Origin: CBDDCA01 sp965218205
Lineage (GTDB): Bacteria; Spirochaetota; Spirochaetia; WTKD01; G963693115
DNA length: 64,000 nucleotides
NCBI GenBank assembly: GCA_965218205.1
Contig: OZ244590.1
Span: forward strand, 434,001-498,000
Direction of reading: 5' to 3'
Below the pieces are notes generated by a model. It worked only from the letters and a program-made list of their open reading frames with translations. It had not been told where the DNA came from and ran no database searches. A program made the translations under genes and the position numbers. Positions 18,508 to 26,983 of this stretch are shown one piece after another (positions within the stretch are counted from its first letter, which is position 1; the number at the start of each line of letters is the position of its first letter).

Positions 18508-19623
18508 ATGAAAAAATTGTTATGTGTTTTTGTTGTAATAAGCATAAGTTCTGCACTGTTGTTTAGTGGAGGACAAGAGGAACAAAAAAAGCAAAAAGCC
18601 GAAATGATAGAGAAAGCATTGGTTACGCAGACAACTGGTCCTGCAGGCAATGCCCCTACTGATTATAAGGAAGTGCAGTTAAGTGAAAGTGATATTGAAA
18701 TGGCACGTTCACGAAACCTAAAAATAGCATTGCTCACGCATGCAAGTGCAGATTTTACTAATTCGGTTATTGCGGGAGTAACAGATACCGCAGAAAAAAT
18801 AGGAGCTGAGATTGTACTTGTTACCGATGCTGAGTTTGATGCTAATAAACAGAAGACTGATATTGAGAACGCTCTTACGCTTAATCCTGATATTATTATT
18901 ACGCTTGTACTAGATCCTGTATCAGGAGCTGCAGCTTTACGTCCAGCAATAGAGCAAGGAGTAGTAATATCTTTATTGAGTAATTTACCCGAAGGCTTTG
19001 TTCATGGCAAAGATTATGCAGCTATAGTGACCGATGATCTTTTTAATATGGGAAAATCTATTGCTGAGCTTATTGACACTCAGCTTTCTGGTTCGGGAAA
19101 AGTTGGGTTTATGTATCATGATGCAGCGTATTATGTGACTAATCAACGAGACAGTGCTGTAAAAACAGTACTGTTACAAAATTCTCCTAATATTGAGATA
19201 GTTTCAGAAAAAGGGATAGCAAATCCTGCGGACGGTGAGGTAATTGCGTCTGCCATGATTACACGGTATCCTGATATTGATGCTATCTATGTGCCTTGGA
19301 ATAATATAGCAGAAGATGTTCTTGCTGCAGTGCGTGCTAATAATAAGAAGAATATTAAAGTGTTTACTATGGATATTGGTGCTACCACTGCGTTGGATAT
19401 GGCAAAAGGAGGAAATATGAGTGGCTTTGTTGCTGATCTTCCCTATGAGTTGGGAGTAACACTTACCAACGCTGCTGTGCTACAAGTGTTAGGTAACACT
19501 CCTCCACCATTTATTACAGTGCCTGCAATTAAGATTACAAGAGATAATTTAGAAGCTGGATGGAAAGAATCATTACGCAGAGAGTTGCCAATAGAAGTAA
19601 AAAATGCACTTGAAAACAATTAG
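18508..19623 (+). CDS. Sugar ABC transporter substrate-binding protein (RbsB/XylF-like)
   Basis: A 371-residue periplasmic binding protein of the type I (Peripla_BP_4) fold that captures a monosaccharide or small glycoside for the importer encoded next door. 'RNLKIALLTHASADFTNSVIAGVTDTAEKIGAEIVLV' near residue 70 and 'DIDAIYVPWNNIAEDVLAAVRANNKKNIKVFTMD' near residue 260 are characteristic of the family. The signal peptide ends in Phe-Ser-Gly-Gly-Gln-Glu-Glu with no lipobox Cys, as in many treponemal sugar-binding proteins. AAGGAAGG precedes the ATG. First gene of the operon with ATPase, permease and GH3 hydrolase; substrate unknown, possibly an amino-sugar disaccharide given the hydrolase. 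Confidence 0.85.
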   Translation: MKKLLCVFVVISISSALLFSGGQEEQKKQKAEMIEKALVTQTTGPAGNAPTDYKEVQLSESDIEMARSRNLKIALLTHASADFTNSVIAGVTDTAEKIGAEIVLVTDAEFDANKQKTDIENALTLNPDIIITLVLDPVSGAAALRPAIEQGVVISLLSNLPEGFVHGKDYAAIVTDDLFNMGKSIAELIDTQLSGSGKVGFMYHDAAYYVTNQRDSAVKTVLLQNSPNIEIVSEKGIANPADGEVIASAMITRYPDIDAIYVPWNNIAEDVLAAVRANNKKNIKVFTMDIGATTALDMAKGGNMSGFVADLPYELGVTLTNAAVLQVLGNTPPPFITVPAIKITRDNLEAGWKESLRRELPIEVKNALENN

Positions 19624-19649
19624 TTAAAGCATTAGGGTACTGCTATTTC

Positions 19650-21149
19650 ATGAAGCACAATCCTTATGTATTGGAACTAAAAGATATAACTATTAGTTTC
19701 AGTGCTGTGACTGTATTATCCCATGCTTCATTTTTTCTTAAGCATAATGAAATACATGCAATAGTAGGAAAGAATGGGGCAGGGAAATCTTCTTTTATGA
19801 AGGCTCTCACTGGAGTGTACATTCCTGATAGTGGAAGTATCACTATTGACGGAGAGCCAGTAACACTAGGATCGAGTAAGACTGTATCTCAAGAAAAGGT
19901 TGCTATGGTGTATCAAGATTTGAGCTTGGTACCCAGTCTTACTGTATTACAAAATATATTTCTATCCTATCATCCCTACAAGGTATGGGGAATATTACAA
20001 GACAAAAAAGCAAGAAAAGTTGCAAAAGAATTACTTGAGCAAGTAGGTATTTCTTCTTTATCTTTGGATAGCTATGTAAGTGAACTCAGTGCTGGAGAAT
20101 CTCAGCTTGTAGAAATTGCAAAGGCTATTGCAGGAAATCCGAACATTATAGTGTTTGATGAACCAACCGCGTCTCTTAGTGATTTTGAAATTAAAAGGTT
20201 ATTTGAAACTATAGAACGATTGCGTGTACAAGGACATGCTATTATTTATATTACTCATTACTTAGAAGATGTCATGCAATTATGTGACAGCGTTACCGTA
20301 CTAAGAGATGGAAAGGTCATTTCTACTACTGCTACAGAGCATTCTACTATAGAGTCTATTGTCAAAGACATGCTAGGAGAACAAGAATCGGTAGTAACAG
20401 TAGCAAAGTCTGTGTCAAAAAATGTTCAAGAAGAACATCCGTATATAGAACTTGAGTCTGTATTAAGTAAAAAAGTAGGTCCTATGAGCTTAAAAGCATA
20501 TGCGGGTGAAATTATTGGAATAGCAGGCTTGTTAGGGAGTGGACGTACAGAATTATTTGAGCTTATGTATGGACTTGATCCTATAGTTTCGGGAGACATA
20601 CGGATACATGGAAGCAAGGTATCAGTGCAAACTCCTAGTCATGCAATTAAGCAAGGTATTGTATTAGTGCCAGAAGAAAGAAGGACACAGGGTTTAGTGA
20701 TGGATTTTGATATAGAAGAAAATATGTCTTTAGCAAGTTTACAAAAATCTTCTGTCAAAGGAATGCTTGATATGGAAAAAAGGGCAAAGATAGCTGACTC
20801 TATGATTTCTTCTTTGCAAATAAAGACAACAGGAAGAAAGCAGTTGGTGCGGTTGTTGTCAGGAGGAAATCAACAAAAAGTAGTAATAGGAAAATGTCTT
20901 ACTGTTGCTCCAAAAATACTTTTGCTTGACGATCCTACATTTGGAGTGGATATTCATGCAAAGAGAGAGATTATGAACATTATTAAAGACTATGCTCAGC
21001 AAGGGAATATTGTATTTTTTATTTCTTCGGAGTTTAGTGAAATTGTACATTTTTGTGATAGAACATATATAGTAAAAAAAGGAACTATTACAAAAGAGCT
21101 CAGTAACGATTCTTTACATGAATCTGATTTACTTGTTCAAGTACAATAA
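19650..21149 (+). CDS. Sugar ABC transporter, double ATPase (RbsA/MglA-like)
   Basis: A 499-residue protein with two fused nucleotide-binding domains, the normal architecture and length for RbsA/MglA/XylG. The first domain has Walker A 'VGKNGAGKSS', signature 'LSAGESQLVEIAKAIA' and Walker B 'IIVFDEPTASLSD'. The second has a degenerate Walker A 'GLLGSGRTELFELMYG', signature 'LSGGNQQKVVIGK' and 'ILLLDDPTFGVD', as is typical for this family. It energises import at the inner membrane with the permease encoded 36 bases downstream. The Shine-Dalgarno before the ATG is weak, so coupling to the upstream gene, 26 bases away, is likely. Confidence 0.92.
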   Translation: MKHNPYVLELKDITISFSAVTVLSHASFFLKHNEIHAIVGKNGAGKSSFMKALTGVYIPDSGSITIDGEPVTLGSSKTVSQEKVAMVYQDLSLVPSLTVLQNIFLSYHPYKVWGILQDKKARKVAKELLEQVGISSLSLDSYVSELSAGESQLVEIAKAIAGNPNIIVFDEPTASLSDFEIKRLFETIERLRVQGHAIIYITHYLEDVMQLCDSVTVLRDGKVISTTATEHSTIESIVKDMLGEQESVVTVAKSVSKNVQEEHPYIELESVLSKKVGPMSLKAYAGEIIGIAGLLGSGRTELFELMYGLDPIVSGDIRIHGSKVSVQTPSHAIKQGIVLVPEERRTQGLVMDFDIEENMSLASLQKSSVKGMLDMEKRAKIADSMISSLQIKTTGRKQLVRLLSGGNQQKVVIGKCLTVAPKILLLDDPTFGVDIHAKREIMNIIKDYAQQGNIVFFISSEFSEIVHFCDRTYIVKKGTITKELSNDSLHESDLLVQVQ

Positions 21150-21185
21150 GACAATTACAATAATAGAGAAAGGAGATTACTACGA

Positions 21186-22160
21186 GTGAATATGCATACT
21201 ACATCAAGACAAAAATCATTGCATAGTCGTATCGACATGAGCCAGTATATTATTTATATGGTATTTGCGATTATATTTTTGTTTTTTTCTCTTACACTTT
21301 TTAATAGAGGGTTTCTTAGTGTTGGCAATCTTATGAATATAGCACGTCAGGTGGCTATGATATCGATTATGGCAGTAGGGATGACCTTTGTGCTTTCGGC
21401 TGCAGAAATAGATCTTTCTTTTGGGGCGATAGTAGCGTTATCTGCAGTTACTGCAGCATTGGTGTTGCGGTGGAGCGGGAGTGTGTTTTTATCAATTATG
21501 GCAGGGTTGTGTATTGGTATTCTTGCGGGTATTTTGAATGGAGTGTTAGTAGGATATGTGGGTATTCCTAGTTTTCTTGTAACCTTAGGTACTTCTAGTA
21601 TTATTCTCGGTATTGCTCGTTGGATAACACAGCTTCGTTCAATTCCAGTAGATAATGAAGTGTTTGTGTATCTCTTTGGGTCAGGGGATATACTTGGTAT
21701 TCCTGTGTTGTTTCTATGGATGATAGTGATAACAGCGTCAGGCGTATTTCTTTTGCATAGGACTGTCTTTGGGCGACAGGTGTTAGCAACAGGAGGAAAT
21801 CTGACAGCAGCACGGTATTCTGGTATAAATATACAGTATATTAAAATGACTGTGCTTGTATTGAATGCTGCCTTAGCGTCTTTTGCGGGCATTTTGTATA
21901 TAGGGCGTTTGCAAGGAGCACGTTATACTCTGGGAGAAAATGATCTGCTCATTGTTATCGCTGCAGTTATCATAGGAGGAACAAGTTTATTTGGTGGAAA
22001 AGGGCGTATTTTTGGCTCGGTTATTGGTGCTTTTATTATGGGAATGATAAACAATGGATTGATACTTATGGATCTATCTGTTGATCATCAGCTTATATTG
22101 CGAGGCTCTATTATTATTGCATCAGTTATTTTTATGATGAAAAGTGAAAAGAAGGGGTAA
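21186..22160 (+). CDS. Sugar ABC transporter permease (RbsC-like)
   Basis: A 324-residue integral membrane permease of the BPD_transp_2 family. The GTG at 21186 is chosen because AGGAG (21171-21175) is 10 bases upstream, a better distance than to the ATG at 21192. Hydrophobic segments run through the protein; the signature 'LSAAEIDLSFGAIVALSAVTA' (about residues 62-82) and 'ATGGNLTAARYSGINIQ' are typical of RbsC/XylH. 'IIGGTSLFGGKGRIFGSVIGA' near the C-terminus is also diagnostic. The following GH3 gene starts one base after this stop, so the two are cotranslated. Sugar specificity cannot be told. Confidence 0.92.
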   Translation: MNMHTTSRQKSLHSRIDMSQYIIYMVFAIIFLFFSLTLFNRGFLSVGNLMNIARQVAMISIMAVGMTFVLSAAEIDLSFGAIVALSAVTAALVLRWSGSVFLSIMAGLCIGILAGILNGVLVGYVGIPSFLVTLGTSSIILGIARWITQLRSIPVDNEVFVYLFGSGDILGIPVLFLWMIVITASGVFLLHRTVFGRQVLATGGNLTAARYSGINIQYIKMTVLVLNAALASFAGILYIGRLQGARYTLGENDLLIVIAAVIIGGTSLFGGKGRIFGSVIGAFIMGMINNGLILMDLSVDHQLILRGSIIIASVIFMMKSEKKG

Positions 22161-22161
22161 C

Positions 22162-23853
22162 ATGAATACACAAACAGAAATAGCAAGTCTATTTGATACA
22201 TTAAGTATTGAAGAACAGGTAGGACAGTTATTTATACTTGCCTTTCCAGGAAAAAATTCTCATACATTGGCAGAGATTATTGAAACATATGGTGTTGCTG
22301 GATGTTATATTAGTCAAGATAATGCAGAAACATTTGCTGAGGCAATACAGTTGACACAGGCTTTAGATGTGTTAGTGGCAAAGACAAAGATACACTTACC
22401 TCTTATTCTTGGTGTTGATCAAGAAGGGGCATGGGGAACGCTTATTCCTGAAGCTACTATAGGTCCAGGAAATTTAGCACTGGGACTTACAGAACATACA
22501 GAGCATACTGCCATGATGTATAGTATCTTTGCGAAAGAGATGGGGGCGGTTGGGTATCAGGCTATTCTTGGTCCTTGTGCAGATATTAACCTTAATCCAC
22601 GTAATCCTATTATAGGAACGCGCTCTTTTGGAGAAAAAGCAACCGTAGTAGCAAAGCATGTAGCTACAGCAGTAAAAGCTATCAATACACAGGGTGTCCT
22701 GAGTACCGCAAAGCATTTTCCTGGTCATGGAGATACCTATGTTGATACTCATAGGGATATACCAACGGTAGATAAGTCTCTGGAAACGCTGTTACAACAA
22801 GAATTACTTCCTTTTCAAGCTGCTATTGATGCTGGAGTTGATATGATAATGACTGCTCATATGCTTTTTCCTCAGTTAGATGCAGATGTTCCTGCTACCT
22901 TATCAAAGAAAATACTGAGTGATTTGTTGCGTAAGAAAATGAATTTTAAGGGACTTATTATTACAGACAGTATGAACATGGGAGCAATACGAAAATATTA
23001 TGAGCCTCATCAAGCCTCATTGCAAGCGTTTTTAGCGGGAGCTGATCTTATTATGCTTTCGGAGGAACATTATGATCATGATGATGCCTATTTAGAAAGA
23101 CAGATACAAGCCATAGAGAGTATTGTAAAAGCAGTGAAAGATGGAAAAATAGCGAAAGATGTATTAAAAGAAAAAGTATGTCGGGTTATACAGAAACGAA
23201 TGCAATTAGCTCAGGCAAGAAAAGCAAAAAAAGCAAAAGTATATGATACAAGTAATATACAAGGAGAACAGTTTGCATTTCATAAAAAAGAAGAATTGCG
23301 TATTGCACGTTCTTCTGTGCGTATCATACGAGATGAGAATGCTTTGGTATCGGTATTACAAGATGATACGCAAGAGAGAGCTATTGCTGTACTTAACTGT
23401 ACTCCTCTTACGAGTTATAGTAATAGTGTAAATGTGCGAGGTATTGGTCCTAACCAAAGAAAAAGTGCGTTTGATACATTTTCAGAAACATTCTTACAGT
23501 ATCGTCCGCGTAGCACTGTGCTATTGTATGAGGATGCGTATGAGAATGTGTATGAGAATGCGTATGAGAATGTACATCGTTCCAATGAGATGCTATCATA
23601 CGATATTATTATTGCGGTAACCGAAGATTATCCCTTACCTGGAGAAGACTTTGCAAAAGAAGAACAACAAGCGTTAGTGCAAACGTTAGTAGCACACTAT
23701 AACGATAGTCTTATGATTATAGGATTACGGAGTGCGTATGAGCTTATGCAGTATCATAACGCAAAATGTTATATATGTGCCTACTCAAGTCGTACCTGTT
23801 CTGCTAAAGCTATGGCAGATATGCTTTTTAGTAAAAAAGATAAGCAAAAATAA
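22162..23853 (+). CDS. Beta-N-acetylhexosaminidase, glycoside hydrolase family 3 (NagZ-like)
   Basis: The ATG at 22162 follows AAGAAGGGG by four bases and sits directly after the permease stop; an in-frame GTG at 22144 is less likely. The 563-residue product has the GH3 barrel with 'GVDQEGAWG', the NagZ-type His loop 'AKHFPGHGDTYVDTHRDIP' (about residues 183-201) where Asp-His act as acid/base, and the nucleophile Asp in 'LIITDSMNMGA' (about 270). No signal peptide is seen, so it is probably cytosolic. A C-terminal domain of about 200 residues follows the barrel. In the importer operon it probably hydrolyses imported N-acetylhexosaminides, for example from peptidoglycan or host glycans. Near residue 460 there is a four-residue tandem repeat. 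Confidence 0.88.
   Translation: MNTQTEIASLFDTLSIEEQVGQLFILAFPGKNSHTLAEIIETYGVAGCYISQDNAETFAEAIQLTQALDVLVAKTKIHLPLILGVDQEGAWGTLIPEATIGPGNLALGLTEHTEHTAMMYSIFAKEMGAVGYQAILGPCADINLNPRNPIIGTRSFGEKATVVAKHVATAVKAINTQGVLSTAKHFPGHGDTYVDTHRDIPTVDKSLETLLQQELLPFQAAIDAGVDMIMTAHMLFPQLDADVPATLSKKILSDLLRKKMNFKGLIITDSMNMGAIRKYYEPHQASLQAFLAGADLIMLSEEHYDHDDAYLERQIQAIESIVKAVKDGKIAKDVLKEKVCRVIQKRMQLAQARKAKKAKVYDTSNIQGEQFAFHKKEELRIARSSVRIIRDENALVSVLQDDTQERAIAVLNCTPLTSYSNSVNVRGIGPNQRKSAFDTFSETFLQYRPRSTVLLYEDAYENVYENAYENVHRSNEMLSYDIIIAVTEDYPLPGEDFAKEEQQALVQTLVAHYNDSLMIIGLRSAYELMQYHNAKCYICAYSSRTCSAKAMADMLFSKKDKQK
23533..23580 (+). repeat. 12-bp in-frame tandem repeat in the GH3 gene
   Basis: Four near-copies of a 12-base unit (AATGYGTATGAG-like) encode Ala/Val-Tyr-Glu-Asn repeats. 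Changes in copy number would keep the frame. Confidence 0.7.
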
Positions 23854-23980
23854 ACGGAGTATGTATTGTCATACACTATAGCAAAGTCTATAGGCAATAG
23901 CGTATATGTTTTTTTAGTAAAGTGTTAAGGAATTTCAAAATAAGACGATATTCTATATATCAAAAATCAAGGAGAATACT

Positions 23981-24784
23981 ATGTATTATTTTTTTACTAT
24001 TCAAGGGAAACAAAGAGCTTTTTTTATTTGTATGATAATGATTTCATTACTTTTGATAAATTGTGTGTCCAGTGAGTCAGTGTCAAAACATACTGATTTC
24101 AGTCCACAGACGAAAGCTGAGTTAGTAAAGGTTATTGAAGCAGAAATACAGAAGCAAGGGAATGAAGCAAACTTAAATAGCATAAATACGAGTGCTATCA
24201 CCGATATGAGTAATTTGTTTGCAGAGAAGGAGGATTTTAATGGAGATATGTCGGGGTGGGATGTGAGTAATGTAACAGATATGAGTAGGATGTTTGCTGG
24301 AGCATCTGTATTTAATGGAGATGTATCAGGCTGGGATGTGAGTAATGTAACAAATATGAGAAATATGTTTGCTGAAGCATCTGTATTTAACAGAGATATA
24401 TCGGGTTGGGATGTGAGTAATGTAACAGATATGACAGGAATGTTTTTTTTAGCAGTAGCCTTTAATAGTGATATATCGGGCTGGGATGTGAGTAATGTTA
24501 CTGAGATGAATGGTATGTTTAGCATTGCTATGAAGTTTAATCAAGATATATCAGGCTGGGATGTAAGCAATGTTACTGAGATGAATGGTATGTTTAGTAT
24601 TGCTATGAAGTTTAATCAAGATATATCAGGCTGGGATGTGAGTAAAGTGACAAATATGGGATATATGTTTGAGTCTGCAGGAGCATTTAATCAAAACCTT
24701 GAAAATTGGAATGTAGGAGTAAGTGTATACAAAAAGGATATGTTTCAAAAATCTGGAGTAATATCACCGCCAAGTTGGGGCTAG
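23981..24784 (+). CDS. BspA/DUF285-repeat lipoprotein 1
   Basis: A 267-residue lipoprotein with signal and lipobox 'LLLINC' near residue 28. After a short linker, 'TKAELVKVIEAEIQKQGNEANLN' begins a module shared by all five genes of this cluster, followed by 25-residue repeats of the type 'MF..A..FN.DISGWDVSNVT.M' (PF03382, BspA-like or Mycoplasma lipoprotein repeat). Two neighbouring repeats, around 24505-24650, are nearly identical. The C-terminus ends in the conserved Ser-Gly-Val...Pro-Pro-Ser-Trp motif. By family such leucine-rich-like repeat proteins are surface-exposed and may bind host proteins. AAGGAG precedes the start. Smallest member of the cluster. Confidence 0.88.
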   Translation: MYYFFTIQGKQRAFFICMIMISLLLINCVSSESVSKHTDFSPQTKAELVKVIEAEIQKQGNEANLNSINTSAITDMSNLFAEKEDFNGDMSGWDVSNVTDMSRMFAGASVFNGDVSGWDVSNVTNMRNMFAEASVFNRDISGWDVSNVTDMTGMFFLAVAFNSDISGWDVSNVTEMNGMFSIAMKFNQDISGWDVSNVTEMNGMFSIAMKFNQDISGWDVSKVTNMGYMFESAGAFNQNLENWNVGVSVYKKDMFQKSGVISPPSWG

Positions 24785-24790
24785 GGGGTA

Positions 24791-24818
24791 TTGCTATTAT
24801 TGTCTTTTGTGGTATAAT
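24791..24818 (+). promoter_or_regulatory. Promoter of BspA-like gene 2
   Basis: TTGCTA (24791-24796), 16-bp spacer, TATAAT (24813-24818), 37 bp before the start at 24855. Several cluster genes have an own promoter, so each can be expressed separately. Confidence 0.6.
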
Positions 24819-24854
24819 AGAAACGGTATTTTATAAAAAATAAAGGAGTATATT

Positions 24855-25721
24855 ATGCATCATTTTTTTACTGTTCAAATAAAAAAGGCTTTCTTTTTTA
24901 TTAGTGTGATAGTTATTGTATTGTCTCTTGTAAACTGTGACGAAGCACTTGAGGGGCATATCCCACAGACAAAAGCTGATTTGATGAAAGCTATAGAAGA
25001 AGAAATAACGAAGCAAGGGAACACAGCAAACCTAAATAGTATAGATACGAGTGGCATTACCGATATGAGTGATCTGTTTGCAAATAAAAAGAATTTTAAT
25101 GGAAATGTATCATTGTGGAATGTGAGTAATGTTACAAATATGTCAAGCATGTTTATGCGGGCGGAAAAATTTAATGGAGATCTATCAAAGTGGGATGTAA
25201 GCAAAGTTACGACTATGGAGAGAATGTTTGAGCAAGCATGGGCATTTAATAGTGACATATCGGGCTGGGATGTAAGTAAAGTAACAAATATGAGTGTTAT
25301 GTTTGATGCAGCTACAAGTTTTAACCAAGATATATCCAAATGGAAAGTAGGAAAAGTAAGAGACATGTCCTTTATGTTTAAGTATGCGACAATGTTTAAT
25401 CAAGATCTATCGGACTGGGATGTGAGTAATGTTACCAATATGAACATGATGTTTTATAATGCACATGTGTTTAATAGTGATATATCGAAATGGAAGGTGG
25501 ATAAGGTTACTATTATGATAAGTATGTTTAATACAGCATCTGTATTTAATAGCAACATATCGGGATGGAACGTGAGCAAAGTAACAGACATGAGCAGCAT
25601 GTTTAATGCTGCGAAAAAATTTAATCAAAATCTTGCAGCATGGAATGTTGGAAGCAGTGTAAAGAAAGCGGATATATTTAAGGATTCTGGAGTGACCTCA
25701 GTGCCAAGCTGGGCACAGTAG
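24855..25721 (+). CDS. BspA/DUF285-repeat lipoprotein 2
   Basis: A 288-residue lipoprotein with N-terminus MHHFFTVQ, a Phe-rich hydrophobic segment and lipobox 'LVNC'. One module: 'TKADLMKAIEEEITKQGNTANLNSIDTS' and then about eight 25-residue DUF285 repeats, closing with Val-Pro-Ser-Trp-Ala. Its repeats 3 to 6 (Ala-Phe-Asn-Ser-Asp-Ile-Ser to Phe-Tyr-Asn-Ala) are almost identical to the first three modules of the large gene at 26984, so exchange of segments is likely. AAAGGAG lies 7 bases before the ATG. Confidence 0.88.
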   Translation: MHHFFTVQIKKAFFFISVIVIVLSLVNCDEALEGHIPQTKADLMKAIEEEITKQGNTANLNSIDTSGITDMSDLFANKKNFNGNVSLWNVSNVTNMSSMFMRAEKFNGDLSKWDVSKVTTMERMFEQAWAFNSDISGWDVSKVTNMSVMFDAATSFNQDISKWKVGKVRDMSFMFKYATMFNQDLSDWDVSNVTNMNMMFYNAHVFNSDISKWKVDKVTIMISMFNTASVFNSNISGWNVSKVTDMSSMFNAAKKFNQNLAAWNVGSSVKKADIFKDSGVTSVPSWAQ

Positions 25722-25788
25722 AGATACTATTTTTTTCATGGTATAATAGCTAAGAGCTATATAAAATAAAAGATATAAGGAGATATAT

Positions 25789-26703
25789 ATGTACCATTTT
25801 TTTAATATTCAAGGTATAAGAAAAATTTTCTTTTTTGTTAGTGTGATGATAATACTATTGTCTTTCATAAATTGTAATGATCCTTCGCCAACAAATGATG
25901 AGTCCTCGCCAACGAATCCTGATAATAACCCAAAAATAGATTATAGTCCAACAACAAAAGCTGAGCTAGAGAAAGCTGTAGCAGCAGAAATAAAGAAGCA
26001 GGGGAATGCAGCCAATCTCAATAATATAAATACAAGTGCTATCACTAATATGAGTACTTTATTTGCAGGAAAAACAACTTTTAATGGAGATATATCAAAA
26101 TGGAATGTAAGTAATGTTACCAATATGTCCTATATGTTTAATAATGCAAGTGCATTTAATGGAGATATATCGAAATGGGATGTAAGCAAAGTTACGAATA
26201 TGGACAGAATGTTTAATGCTGCATCAAAGTTTAATCAAGACATATCGGGATGGAAAGTGAGTAATGTTGAAAATATGGCAAGTATGTTTAATGAAGCATC
26301 AAAGTTTAATCAAGATATATCGGGATGGAAAGTAGGGAAGGTTAAAAATATGTATAGTATGTTTAATAATGCAAGTGTTTTTGATCAAAATTTATCTTCG
26401 TGGGATGTGAGTAAAGTAACAAATATGTCCTATATGTTTGCCCATACAGCGTTTAATGGCAATATATCGACATGGACAGTAAGTGCAGTTACTGATATGT
26501 CAGGGATGTTTTTTACTACTTCTCAGTTTAATCAAGATATATCGGGCTGGGATGTAAGCAATGTTACGAATATGAATGCTATGTTTCATACTGCAATAAG
26601 ATTTACTCAAGATCTAACACGCTGGAATGTTGGAGCAAGTGTGACAAAGAGAAGTATGTTTGAAGGATCTGGGGTGACTTCACCACCAAGCTGGGCAAAT
26701 TAG
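25789..26703 (+). CDS. BspA/DUF285-repeat lipoprotein 3
   Basis: A 304-residue lipoprotein with signal ending in 'FINC' and a short Pro/Asn/Ser linker, then one module starting 'TKAELEKAVAAEIKKQGNAANLNNI' and about nine DUF285 repeats. From about nt 26060 to 26600 it is nearly identical at the base level to the fourth module of the large gene (about 29355-29895), a clear segmental duplication or gene-conversion pair. A TATAAT box at 25742-25747 and an AAGGAG motif precede it. Confidence 0.88.
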   Translation: MYHFFNIQGIRKIFFFVSVMIILLSFINCNDPSPTNDESSPTNPDNNPKIDYSPTTKAELEKAVAAEIKKQGNAANLNNINTSAITNMSTLFAGKTTFNGDISKWNVSNVTNMSYMFNNASAFNGDISKWDVSKVTNMDRMFNAASKFNQDISGWKVSNVENMASMFNEASKFNQDISGWKVGKVKNMYSMFNNASVFDQNLSSWDVSKVTNMSYMFAHTAFNGNISTWTVSAVTDMSGMFFTTSQFNQDISGWDVSNVTNMNAMFHTAIRFTQDLTRWNVGASVTKRSMFEGSGVTSPPSWAN

Positions 26704-26840
26704 CTATAGATTAAAGAAGCGATGCGACATCAAGGCTTTTGCAAGAAATACATACATATTACATAATCTGGTATTGATAAGTATTGGATTTGCAGTATAT
26801 GATTTGTTATACAAAGAATCATTCTTTTATGTTTTTTTGC

Positions 26841-26886
26841 TCTTTTTTGCTTCTTTATTGTATTTAATGCTTAAATTTTGCAAAAT
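26841..26886. repeat. Dispersed degenerate repeat, copy 3
   Basis: Shares the TATTTAATGCTTAAATTTTGCA-like core with 8744-8780 and 13869-13909. Confidence 0.35.
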
Positions 26887-26890
26887 ATAG

Positions 26891-26919
26891 TTGCATTTTT
26901 TTTTTTTTTTATGTATAAT
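26891..26919 (+). promoter_or_regulatory. Promoter with a 15-T tract filling the spacer
   Basis: TTGCAT (26891-26896) as -35, exactly 17 bp of spacer, TATAAT (26914-26919) as -10. Bases 26896-26910 are 15 consecutive T, so all but the last three spacer bases are homopolymer. Slippage would change the spacer from the optimal 17 and switch expression of the 1002-residue lipoprotein. Confidence 0.75.
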
Positions 26920-26983
26920 CTGATATTGGTGAGGTACTATTATTTATTATAGTAGCAATAAATATAATTATAAGGAGTATGCT

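Larger units (their letters stand above)
26704..26983 (+). promoter_or_regulatory. Intergenic region before the large BspA-like gene
   Basis: 280 bp, very AT-rich, no gene seen. It holds the third copy of a dispersed T-rich repeat (26841-26886) and then a promoter whose spacer is a poly-T tract. The leader downstream of the promoter ends in AAGGAG at 26972-26977. Confidence 0.6.
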
